Below, in pieces: positions 41,957-49,402 of a DNA stretch of 64,000 nt (position 1 is the stretch's first letter; each line of letters opens with the position of its first letter). Under the pieces are notes generated by a model that was not told the DNA's origin, made no database searches, and saw nothing but the letters and a program-made list of their open reading frames with translations. Origin of the DNA: Kribbella monticola (GTDB lineage: Bacteria > Actinomycetota > Actinomycetes > Propionibacteriales > Kribbellaceae); assembly GCF_003261635.1 (NCBI RefSeq), contig NZ_QFXK01000033.1, forward strand, positions 248,001 to 312,000, in the 5' to 3' direction. The position numbers and the translations under genes are program-made.

Positions 41957-43809
41957 TGGCCCAGGGCAAGAAGTCCACCGGTCCCGCCGGGTTGTCGGTC
42001 GAGTCGATCCTGGTGTTCGTCGGGATCGGCCTGTTCGTGATCGTGGTCGGCGGCATCTGGTCGTCGCTGAAGATCGCCGCCGCGATCAACAACACCCGCG
42101 ACGTCGGCGGGAACCCGGTCGGCGCGATCACCGACCTGATCGACGGCACCGTGGAGTGGTCGGGCGCCGCGACCGGGGTGCTGCTGCTGGAGATCGTCCT
42201 GCTGGCCGTGCTCGGTGGCGGCGGGTACTACCTCGCCGTACGGATGGGCAGGCCCGGCTCCCGGGTCGACCGGTCCGCCCAGCTGATGTCGAAGCGCAAC
42301 GAGATCTACAAGCTGACCCGCGAGGGCGCCCAGGAGATCGCCAACCGGCTCGGCGCCGGGCATGCGGGTCCCGGTGTCATGATCGGCCGCACGGTCCGCG
42401 ACAACCTCGAGGTCTTCGGCTCCTGGGAAGACATGCACGTCGACGTCTGGGGACCCCGGACCGGTAAGACGACCTCGCGGGCGGTGCCGGCGATTCTGGA
42501 GGCGCCGGGGTCGGTGATCGCCACGTCGAACAAGCGGGACATCGTCGACGCCACCCGGGATCCACGCGCGGCCAAGGGACCGGTCTGGGTGTTCGACCCG
42601 CAGGAGGTCTGCGGCGAGGAACCCAACTGGTGGTGGAACCCGCTCAGCTACATCACCGACGAGACGAAGGCACGCCAGCTGGCCGAGCACTTCGTCGCGT
42701 CGCAGCGCTCCGAGTCGGCCCGTACGGATGCCTTCTTCGATGCCGCCGGCACCGACCTGCTGGCCGGCCTGTTGCTGGCCGCGGCGGTGGCCAAGCGCCC
42801 GATCACCCAGATCTACAGCTGGCTCGCCGATCCCCGCAACGACGAGCCGGAGCGCATCTTGCGATCGACTCCGGGCTTGCAGTTGTCCGCGGACGCGCTC
42901 GCCGGTGTCATCAGCGCGCCCGACAAGCAGCGCGGCGGTATCTACGGAACCGCCCAGCAGAGCGCGCAGTTCCTGATCAACCGCAAGGTGACCCGCTGGG
43001 TCATCCCGAACGGGCCGAACGACAACCGCCCGCAGTTCAACCCGTACCAGTTCGTCCGCGAAGGCGGCACGCTGTACAGCCTCTCCAAGGAAGGCGCCGG
43101 TACTGCGGGCCCGCTGGTCACCGCGTTGACCGTCGCCGTCGTCGAGGCCGCCGAGGACTACGCGAAGACCTGCGCGGGCGGCCGGATGCCCAGCCCGCTG
43201 GTCGGCGTACTGGACGAGGCAGCGAACGTCTGCCGCTGGAAGGACCTGCCGGATCTCTACAGCCACTTCGGCTCGCGCGGCATCGTGCTGATGACGATCC
43301 TGCAGTCCTGGGCCCAGGGGGTCGAGTGCTGGGGCGAGCGCGGCATGGAAAAGCTGTGGTCCGCGGCGAACATCCGCGTGTACGGCGGTGGCGTGTCCGA
43401 CGCGAACTTCCTCGAGCGACTGAGCAAGCTGATCGGCGACTACGACATCACGTCGAACTCGGTGTCGTACAACAAGGGTGAACGCGGTACGAGCAAGCAG
43501 ACCCAGCGGCACCACATCATGGAGGTCTCCGACCTCGCCTCGATGCCGCCCGGGCGCGCGGTGGTGTTCCCGTCCGGGATCCCGGCCACGATGATCAAGA
43601 CCGTCCCGTGGATGGCCGGCCCGTACGCGGCGGCGGTGAAAGCCTCGTTCGCGCACCACGACCCGGGTGCGTCGGCTCCGGCCATCACCCAGACCGGCGC
43701 GGGCGCGTGGATCGCCGCGGGCCGTAACCAGCCCGCTGCCCCGGTCGCTCCGAGCGGACCGCCGGCACCGGTCTGGGAGCAGACCGAGGAGCAACGCCGT
43801 GGATGGTGA
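41956..43809 (+). CDS. VirD4/TraG-like coupling ATPase
   Basis: A 617-residue type IV coupling protein. Two membrane helices (about residues 15-38 and 72-95) anchor the N-terminus. Walker A is GPRTGKTT (166-173), and GVLDEAANVCRWKDL is the Walker B region. SRGIVLMTILQSWAQG and FNPYQFVREGGTLYSL fit the TraG/TraD family, which brings substrates to the channel. The substrate (DNA or protein) is unknown, because no relaxase is encoded nearby. It overlaps the DUF4913 gene by 11 bp. Confidence 0.87.
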   Translation: MAQGKKSTGPAGLSVESILVFVGIGLFVIVVGGIWSSLKIAAAINNTRDVGGNPVGAITDLIDGTVEWSGAATGVLLLEIVLLAVLGGGGYYLAVRMGRPGSRVDRSAQLMSKRNEIYKLTREGAQEIANRLGAGHAGPGVMIGRTVRDNLEVFGSWEDMHVDVWGPRTGKTTSRAVPAILEAPGSVIATSNKRDIVDATRDPRAAKGPVWVFDPQEVCGEEPNWWWNPLSYITDETKARQLAEHFVASQRSESARTDAFFDAAGTDLLAGLLLAAAVAKRPITQIYSWLADPRNDEPERILRSTPGLQLSADALAGVISAPDKQRGGIYGTAQQSAQFLINRKVTRWVIPNGPNDNRPQFNPYQFVREGGTLYSLSKEGAGTAGPLVTALTVAVVEAAEDYAKTCAGGRMPSPLVGVLDEAANVCRWKDLPDLYSHFGSRGIVLMTILQSWAQGVECWGERGMEKLWSAANIRVYGGGVSDANFLERLSKLIGDYDITSNSVSYNKGERGTSKQTQRHHIMEVSDLASMPPGRAVVFPSGIPATMIKTVPWMAGPYAAAVKASFAHHDPGASAPAITQTGAGAWIAAGRNQPAAPVAPSGPPAPVWEQTEEQRRGW

Positions 43810-44173
43810 AGGCGAGCTCTTCTACCCACACGTCGCGGCGTTCGTCGAGGACCGGCTGGTCTACCTGTACTGCCGGCGCATCGGACAGCAGTTCGTCTGG
43901 TGCCCCGAGTGGTACCGGCATGCCGAGGCGCTGAGCCGGCTGGACTCGATCTGGCGGGCCTGGGAGCACCTGCGGCTCGACCCGGCGACCGGGATGTCGG
44001 TGTGGTGGCGTGACCATGCCGACCCGCACATGATGGCGTTGCTGGACCCGGACGGGCCGTTCGCGGCCTGCCGTGGTTCGCACAGCGACTACCCGATCCC
44101 GCCGCTGCCGGTGCAGGAGCCACCGGCCGGCCTCTTCTTCGACCAGCGGCAGCCGAACCTGCGCGGGGTCTGA
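43799..44173 (+). CDS. DUF4913 family protein
   Basis: A 124-residue soluble protein with the DUF4913 pattern: FVEDRLVYLYCRRIG, FVWCPEWYRHAEALSRLDSI, WRAWEHLRLDPATG and MSVWWRDHADPHMMALLD. The family is common in actinobacterial mobile elements and has no established function. GTG 43799 lies inside the end of the coupling-protein gene. Last gene of the secretion-like operon. The Trp/His-rich core suggests a compact helical fold. Confidence 0.8.
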   Translation: MDGEGELFYPHVAAFVEDRLVYLYCRRIGQQFVWCPEWYRHAEALSRLDSIWRAWEHLRLDPATGMSVWWRDHADPHMMALLDPDGPFAACRGSHSDYPIPPLPVQEPPAGLFFDQRQPNLRGV

Positions 44174-44204
44174 GTTCGGGATCGGCGGATGTCGCCGCTG
44201 GTCC

Positions 44205-44897
44205 CTAGGCGCTCGGTGCTGGTAGGCCGAGGGATTTGCCGAGGCGGATCAGTTGGTGGTCGAGGTGGGCCGGGAACTGGGTGACGGTGTTGGTGAACTG
44301 CCCGAACAGTTCCAGGCTCACCAGGCCGCATAGTGACGAGAAGGCCAGCAGACCGCGCGCCAGGATCTCCGGCTTGAGCTCCCCGGGCAGTGAGGGTCGC
44401 AGCCGGTCCAGCTCGCGCCGGAGCGCCGCCGTCATCGGTGGGTCGTCCTGAGACGGCTCCAGCCCGGCATCCGCGAGCAAGCCGAGCAGCAGGAGCGGAA
44501 CCCTGCTTCCGGCGGCCGTGGTCCGCTCAGGCGGCGCGTGGTACCCAGGCACCGGGCTGCCGTAGAGCAGGGCCCACTCTGCCGGATTGGCGACGGCCCA
44601 CCGGCGTACGGCGCGTCCGATGGTCAGCCAGCGCCGGCCGAGGTCACCGCGGCGGATGCGAGCCTCGGCGAACTCGACCGCGTCGCCGAATGCGTTGTAC
44701 GACTCCTCGATCAGCAGCGTGAGCAACTCGTCGCGGCTCGGCACGTAGCGGTAGACGGCTGACGAGACCAGGCCGAGTTCGCGGGCGATGGCGCGCAGCG
44801 AGAGGGCGGCCGAGCCCTCGGTACGGAGTTGCTGGTGGGCGATCCGGAGGATGTCGCTCATCGTCTGCTGATGCGCACGCTGTCTCGGCGTCGTCAT
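44205..44897 (-). CDS. TetR family regulator (TetR_C_33-like)
   Basis: A 230-residue repressor. The HTH is AALSLRAIARELGLVSSAVYRYVPSR, the strongest TetR-type match in the protein. The long C-terminal domain (WALLYGSPVPGYHAPPERT) is typical of large actinobacterial TetRs. ATG 44897 is chosen because upstream DNA contains paired operator-like palindromes. Divergent from a DUF2568 membrane protein, its likely target. Confidence 0.88.
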   Translation of the reverse strand: MTTPRQRAHQQTMSDILRIAHQQLRTEGSAALSLRAIARELGLVSSAVYRYVPSRDELLTLLIEESYNAFGDAVEFAEARIRRGDLGRRWLTIGRAVRRWAVANPAEWALLYGSPVPGYHAPPERTTAAGSRVPLLLLGLLADAGLEPSQDDPPMTAALRRELDRLRPSLPGELKPEILARGLLAFSSLCGLVSLELFGQFTNTVTQFPAHLDHQLIRLGKSLGLPAPSA

Positions 44898-44937
44898 CTG
44901 CCGATCATCACCGCTCGCCGGAGCGGGTGCAACTTCA

Positions 44938-45004
44938 GAGAGCAGTGCTCTTGCTTTCTGCTGACCGATCGCCAATACTGGAAGCAAGAGAGAGCGGTGC
45001 TCTC
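44938..45004. promoter_or_regulatory. Twin operators around a promoter (TetR/DUF2568)
   Basis: GAGAGCAGTGCTCTT (44938-44952) and GAGAGCGGTGCTCTC (44990-45004) are near-identical dyads 52 bp apart. The outer arrangement is itself symmetric: CTCTTGCTT (44948-44956) pairs with AAGCAAGAG (44982-44990). A promoter TTGCTT (44951-44956), 17 bp, AATACT (44974-44979) fits exactly between them. The divergent TetR is the obvious ligand-responsive repressor. Confidence 0.7.
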
Positions 45005-45026
45005 ACAAATGTGAGGAGTGGGGACG

Positions 45027-45371
45027 ATGCAGGAGATCTGGCGCTGGAGCAACCTGGGACTGGCCTTCGCGGTCGAGCTGGCCGGGCTGGGGATCTTCGC
45101 GTGGTGGGGCTGGCGCACGGGCGGCAGTACGCCGATCAAGCTGCTGCTCGCGATCGGACTGCCGGTGCTGGCCGCCGTCGTCTGGGGTCTCTTCGCCGCA
45201 CCGACAGCGAACTACGGCAGCCCGGTCGTCACCGCGATCGTCAAGATCGCGTTCTTCGGGCTGGCCGGCCTCGCGCTGTGGAGCCTCGACCACTGGCTCC
45301 TCGGCACCGTCTTCGTCCTGGTCGTAGCCGCCAACCTCCTGATCATCCGCGTCGGCCACCTCACGGCCTGA
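45027..45371 (+). CDS. DUF2568 (YrdB-like) membrane protein
   Basis: A 114-residue protein with four membrane helices. LAFAVELAGLGIFAWWGWR, LLLAIGLPVLAAVVWGLFAAP and the final AANLLIIRVG are characteristic of DUF2568. Function unknown; such genes often sit beside TetR regulators. ATG 45027 is preceded by GAGGAG. A promoter flanked by twin operators lies directly upstream. Confidence 0.8.
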   Translation: MQEIWRWSNLGLAFAVELAGLGIFAWWGWRTGGSTPIKLLLAIGLPVLAAVVWGLFAAPTANYGSPVVTAIVKIAFFGLAGLALWSLDHWLLGTVFVLVVAANLLIIRVGHLTA

Positions 45372-45472
45372 CCACCAACCCGCGAACTTCAGCGCCCGGT
45401 CCCCACGCCGATCCCGGCGCCCGTCCACCCCGGCGCCTCGCGCCGCCTGCGGGTCGCCGTGCGGGTGCGGTA

Positions 45473-46171
45473 CTACTCGCCGAGGCCGAAGTCGCGGAGT
45501 TCTTTGGTTTTGGGTTTGCGGCTTCTGAGGTTCTTGCGGGCGCGCGGGGTTCGCTGCGGGGGATTGCGGACCGCTTCCGCGGCGGGCGGTTGTTCGAGCC
45601 TGCGGGTGTCCGCCTCGCGGCGGTGCTCGCGGGCGTCGGTGCCGTAGGTGTCGGCCGTGGCGTCGTCGCGGTTCGCCCGGGCGTTCTCGACCGACCCCGA
45701 CACCCGTGCCCGCCCGGCCTTCGCGCGGTCCGCCTCGGCGGCAGGATCGTCCCGGCCGGCCGCACCTGCTTCCAGCCCGGCCGCCCGGCCGAAGTCCTGC
45801 CGGGCAAGCCGGCGCTCCGAGTCCGCGTGCGAACGGAAGTTGTCGCGCCCGCGCTCGTCCACATGTGCCAGCCGCAACGCCTCCGCCACCTCGGCCTCCG
45901 CCCGGTACACATCGAGCCGCCGCCGGCTGTCGAGCCGTTCGCGCTCGTCCCGGGCGTCCTGCTCGGCGTCTTCGCGATGCCGCTGCGCCTCGTCCTCGTC
46001 GGCTTCCTCGTCCAGACCGGCGGCCTCCGCCTGCGCCAGGTCGGCGCCGGCTTCCCACTCCTTGGCACGACGATCCTCGCCGGCGGCTTCCGCGCCGGGT
46101 GCGCCCTCGTCCTCACCCTTGGCGTACGCCGGGTCCAGCCCGACGCCCTGCTCGTCGTCCGTGTCGGCCAT
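45473..46171 (-). CDS. Highly charged coiled-coil protein
   Basis: A 232-residue protein of unknown family. ATG 46171 has AAGGAG five bases upstream, which supports translation. The composition is extreme: Asp, Glu, Arg and Ala make up most of the chain, with heptad-like stretches (RHREDAEQDARDERERLDSR, RAEAEVAEALRLAHVDERGR) predicting a long coiled coil. There is no signal peptide or membrane helix. It has a basic C-terminus (RKNLRSRKPKTKELRD). It is convergent with DUF2568 and divergent from the MerR gene. Confidence 0.6.
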   Translation of the reverse strand: MADTDDEQGVGLDPAYAKGEDEGAPGAEAAGEDRRAKEWEAGADLAQAEAAGLDEEADEDEAQRHREDAEQDARDERERLDSRRRLDVYRAEAEVAEALRLAHVDERGRDNFRSHADSERRLARQDFGRAAGLEAGAAGRDDPAAEADRAKAGRARVSGSVENARANRDDATADTYGTDAREHRREADTRRLEQPPAAEAVRNPPQRTPRARKNLRSRKPKTKELRDFGLGE

Positions 46172-46273
46172 GCCGCTCCTTCCGTTCAGGGCTCCACGAT
46201 GCCGCAAGGGCAGGTCAGCTGCACAGCAGGCGTCCAGGGAAGATCGCGCCCGGAGCCGCTGTTGGGGTCGAGT

Positions 46274-46618
46274 ATGAAGATCGGCGCGGCCGCCAGGGCC
46301 AGCGGTGTGAGCGCGAGGTCGCTGCGGTACTACGAGGACGAGGGCCTCATCGTCCCTGGCCGGTTCAGCAACGGCTACCGCGACTACTGCCAGTCCACCA
46401 TCGACAGGGTCGCCGTGATCCGCTCGCTGCTCGACTCCGGGCTACCGGTCCGGCTGGTGCGAGATCTGCTGCCTCACCTCGGCGCCGGCTCGGTCTGCGC
46501 CGAGTTCGTGGACGAGGTCGAGCAGTACCGCGATCGGCTAGCGCACCGAGTCGCCGTACTAAGTGCTCAGCAGGCGGCGCTGGAGGACTACCTGCGCGAG
46601 GTCGGCCGCATCGCTTGA
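46274..46618 (+). CDS. MerR family regulator
   Basis: A 114-residue MerR-type activator. The winged HTH is KIGAAARASGVSARSLRYYE, followed by EGLIVPGRFSNGYRDY and a dimerisation helix. Only a short C-terminus with one cysteine (AGSVCAEF) follows, so ligand sensing is unclear. It precedes an NADPH:quinone oxidoreductase gene by 36 bp on the same strand. Confidence 0.88.
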   Translation: MKIGAAARASGVSARSLRYYEDEGLIVPGRFSNGYRDYCQSTIDRVAVIRSLLDSGLPVRLVRDLLPHLGAGSVCAEFVDEVEQYRDRLAHRVAVLSAQQAALEDYLREVGRIA

Positions 46619-46647
46619 CCTTGACGCCTGTGTGAGAGTTCTACGTT
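46615..46647 (+). promoter_or_regulatory. Possible MerR-controlled promoter
   Basis: TTGACC (46615-46620) or TTGACG (46621-46626) could be a -35, and TCTACGTT (46640-46647) contains a plausible -10 at the long spacing favoured by MerR activators. The dyad between them is imperfect, so this is tentative. Confidence 0.35.
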
Positions 46648-46654
46648 CCGGTGC

Positions 46655-47647
46655 ATGGAGAGCAACGAGACGATGCGGGCGCTGGTCCAGCAGTCGCACC
46701 GCGGACCCGATGACCTGATCCTGACCGACGTACGCCGACCGTCGCCCGGCCCGGGGGAGTACCTCGTACGAGTGGGTGCCGCCGGGATCAACTTCGCCGA
46801 CGTCATGCAGACGTACGGGCGCTACGGGGGAGGACCGAAGCCGCCGTACGCAGCAGGCTTCGAGGCGGCCGGAGAGATCGTCTCAGCGGGTCCAGAAGTG
46901 GCCAGTGCGTTGCCCGTCGGCACACATGTCATCGGAGCGGGTCGGGGAGCCTTCTCGGAGTACGTCGTCATGCAGGCGGCCGAGGTGCTTCCGGTGCCGA
47001 CAGGCTGGAGTGACGCCGAGGCTCTCGGATTGGTGTTGAACTGGGCGACCGCGTTGGCGGCGTTGAAGCCTGTGGGCGGTCTGGCGTCGGGGGAGACGGT
47101 CCTCATCCACGCTGCGGCGGGAGGCGTGGGGCAGGCTGCTGTGCGCCTCGCTCACCACTACGGCGCTCGAGTGATTGCGACAGCTGCGTTGGCGAAGCAC
47201 GAGATCGTGAGAGCGCTCGGTGCCGACGAGGTGCTGGACAGTGCACGCTCCGACCTTGCAGCAGAGCTCACTCGCCTCACCGGTGGAGTGGACCTCGTTC
47301 TGGAATCGGTTGGACGTTCTACCTTCGCGGCCAGCCTGTCCGCCGCCAAGGGGATCACCGGACGCATCGTCGTGTACGGCGCTTCGTCCGGCGACGCTGC
47401 GGTGACTACTCACGACCTGGTCTTCACCAACCCGGTGCAGCTCAAGGGGCTGCACATCGGCGCGCTGGCCGCCGCTGTGCCGACTGTCTATCGCTCGCTG
47501 ATCACAGAACTCCAGGAACTCGTTGCCCAAGGCGTCTACCCTCCAGGCCGGCCACAGCTCCACGCACTGGCCGACGGACCCGCCGTACTTCGGGAGCTCG
47601 AAGCCGGCCGGACCACTGGCAAACACGCACTCGACCCTTGGCGCTAG
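46655..47647 (+). CDS. NADPH:quinone oxidoreductase family protein (MDR)
   Basis: A 330-residue medium-chain dehydrogenase/reductase without zinc ligands. The N-terminal GroES-like domain has RVGAAGINFADVMQTYGRY; the nucleotide-binding motif is VLIHAAAGGVGQAAVRLAHH, as in QOR/zeta-crystallin enzymes. It would reduce quinones or enones with NADPH. The adjacent MerR gene probably controls it, suggesting induction by an electrophile (inference). Confidence 0.87.
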   Translation: MESNETMRALVQQSHRGPDDLILTDVRRPSPGPGEYLVRVGAAGINFADVMQTYGRYGGGPKPPYAAGFEAAGEIVSAGPEVASALPVGTHVIGAGRGAFSEYVVMQAAEVLPVPTGWSDAEALGLVLNWATALAALKPVGGLASGETVLIHAAAGGVGQAAVRLAHHYGARVIATAALAKHEIVRALGADEVLDSARSDLAAELTRLTGGVDLVLESVGRSTFAASLSAAKGITGRIVVYGASSGDAAVTTHDLVFTNPVQLKGLHIGALAAAVPTVYRSLITELQELVAQGVYPPGRPQLHALADGPAVLRELEAGRTTGKHALDPWR

Positions 47648-47659
47648 CTGCTCCCAGCA

Positions 47660-48985
47660 TCAGCGGACGGCGCCGGTGACCAGCCAGCCGTCCCGGCGTT
47701 CTCGGAGCGTCAGCGTGAGGAACCGCAGCAGCATGTATCCACCGAACGCCCACCACAGCGCGACGATGCCACGATCGAACCACTGCACGCTCAGCGCGAG
47801 CGGAGCGAACAGGAGCAGCGCGATGATCCCTGCCACTGCCAGATAGGGACCGTCGCCGGCACCGATCAGTACGCCGTCCAGCACGAACACCACCCCGTTG
47901 ACCGGCTGCCAGATCGCGGCAACCAGCAGGATCGCGGCCAGCGTGTGGCGCACCTCGGGGTCTTTGGTGAACAGCGGCACGTAGAGGTCGCGCAGTCCCC
48001 ACAGAGCCAGGCCGCCCACCACTCCCGACACCAGTCCCCACCACATCATCCGGCGGGTGATCGCCCGGGTGCCGACGACGTCTCCCGCGCCCAGTGAGCG
48101 CCCGGTCAGGGCTTGGGCAGCGATGGCGATCGCATCGAGTGCGAGCGCGAGGAACGACCACAGTGTGAAGGCGACCTGGTGCGCTGCGACCGACGTAGTA
48201 CCGAGTGAGGTGGCCACGAAGGTGGTGAGCACGATGGCTACTCGCAGCGTGAGGGTTCGTACTACGAGCGGTACTCCGGCGTGTGCGGAAGCGAGGATTC
48301 CTGGGCGGTCTGGGCGGAGCTTGGCGCCGTCCCGCCGAGCGCCACGGACCACCACGACGACCAGTGCTGCTCCGGCTGCTGTTTGGGCGATCGCAGTACC
48401 GAGTGCTGAGCCTGCGATGTTCAGGTCGAGGCCGTAGACGAGCAGGACGTTCAAGGCGATGTTGGCGAGGTTGGCCGAGACGGCGACCACCATGGGCGTC
48501 TTGGTGTCCTGCAGACCGCGCAGTACGCCGGTAGCCGCCAGCAGCAGGAGCATGGAAGGAATGCCTAGACAGGAGATTCGCAGGTAGGTCACCGCGTAGT
48601 CCGCTACGTCCGGCGAGGGGTGGAACCCAGCAATGGCGAGCGGAGCAAGCAGCAGCCCGGCAACAGCCAGTACTACGCCCAGCAGCAGGGCCAACCAGAG
48701 TCCGTCGATCCCCTGCGCGAGTGCTCCCTTGTGGTCACCTGCGCCGATGCGTCTGGCCACCGCTGAGGTCGTCCCGTACGCCAGGAAGACGCAGATGCCG
48801 ACCAGCGTCTGCAGGATCGTCCCGGCGACGCCGAGGGCCGCCAACTGCGGTGTACCGAGGTGTCCGACGATCGCCGAATCGGCCAGCAGCATCAGTGGTT
48901 CGGACACCAGCGCGAAGAACGCCGGCACGGCCAGCCGGAGGATCTCCCGGTCCTGGGTCTTCCAGGTAAGGGGCATGCGGATCAT
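47660..48985 (-). CDS. MATE family efflux transporter (DinF-like)
   Basis: A 441-residue twelve-helix antiporter. It opens LRLAVPAFFALVSEPLMLLADSAIVGHLGT in two motifs typical of the DinF branch (AVPAF, ADSAIVGHLG). AHQVAFTLWSFLALALDA marks the second half. It would export cationic drugs or metabolites against Na+ or H+. ATG 48985 or 48976 are both possible. I recall a MATE gene between rplI and dnaB in Streptomyces, so this may be part of the ancestral neighbourhood. Confidence 0.85.
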   Translation of the reverse strand: MIRMPLTWKTQDREILRLAVPAFFALVSEPLMLLADSAIVGHLGTPQLAALGVAGTILQTLVGICVFLAYGTTSAVARRIGAGDHKGALAQGIDGLWLALLLGVVLAVAGLLLAPLAIAGFHPSPDVADYAVTYLRISCLGIPSMLLLLAATGVLRGLQDTKTPMVVAVSANLANIALNVLLVYGLDLNIAGSALGTAIAQTAAGAALVVVVVRGARRDGAKLRPDRPGILASAHAGVPLVVRTLTLRVAIVLTTFVATSLGTTSVAAHQVAFTLWSFLALALDAIAIAAQALTGRSLGAGDVVGTRAITRRMMWWGLVSGVVGGLALWGLRDLYVPLFTKDPEVRHTLAAILLVAAIWQPVNGVVFVLDGVLIGAGDGPYLAVAGIIALLLFAPLALSVQWFDRGIVALWWAFGGYMLLRFLTLTLRERRDGWLVTGAVR

Positions 48986-49402
48986 TGTGCCTGGCGGGGG
49001 CTGTGCACAGAGCAGCGGACCTGTGGGTATCGAATCTTTTTCTTCTCCACAGTTGTGGGCGGACAAAACCGCAGGTCAGAGCGGGGTTGTGGATCTCTGT
49101 GCACAGATATCCACAGGGATATGCCCAACCTGTGCACACCTGAGCGCCGGGTTATGCACGGCTTGTCCACACCCCCTGTGGACGGCTGGCTACCAGGGTT
49201 CGGGGTGTCGGGCGTACGGTCGCGGGACTGACGCCGTCCGGCCGCAGTCTCGGGGTGAGAACGCCTGCGGATGCTGTCGGTGAAATTGTCGGTGCGGCTG
49301 ATTACGATTCGATCAGTTGTTCGAACGGGCCGGATCCGCTGTGCGGGTGGTGGCGCGTGCGGGTGCGATGTGGTTCGGGTGGCGGACGAGGAGGTCGGAC
49401 GA
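48986..49402. promoter_or_regulatory. dnaB upstream region with DnaA-box-like cluster
   Basis: About 417 bp without a gene between the MATE and dnaB starts. A perfect actinobacterial DnaA box TTGTCCACA lies at 49163-49171. Near matches are TTCTCCACA (49043-49051), ATATCCACA (49107-49115) and, inverted, TGTGGATCT (49088-49096) and TGTGGACGG (49177-49185). The palindrome CTGTGCACAG occurs at 49001 and 49097, with CTGTGCACAC at about 49130. DnaA control of dnaB, or a DnaA-titration site, is inferred. Confidence 0.6.

Noticed and set aside
34557..44173. A complete conjugative element (ICE)
   Set aside because: No relaxase, integrase, excisionase or flanking direct repeats were found in the window.
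44927..46618. A 563-codon frame including the MerR gene
   Set aside because: Only the last 114 codons carry MerR motifs; the rest is antisense to the charged coiled-coil gene, which has its own good ribosome site.
49271..49402. An N-terminal extension of DnaB by 44 codons
   Set aside because: The extension is Arg/Val/Gly-rich and lies in the promoter region; GTG 49403 has AGGAGG at ideal spacing and gives the normal DnaB N-terminus.
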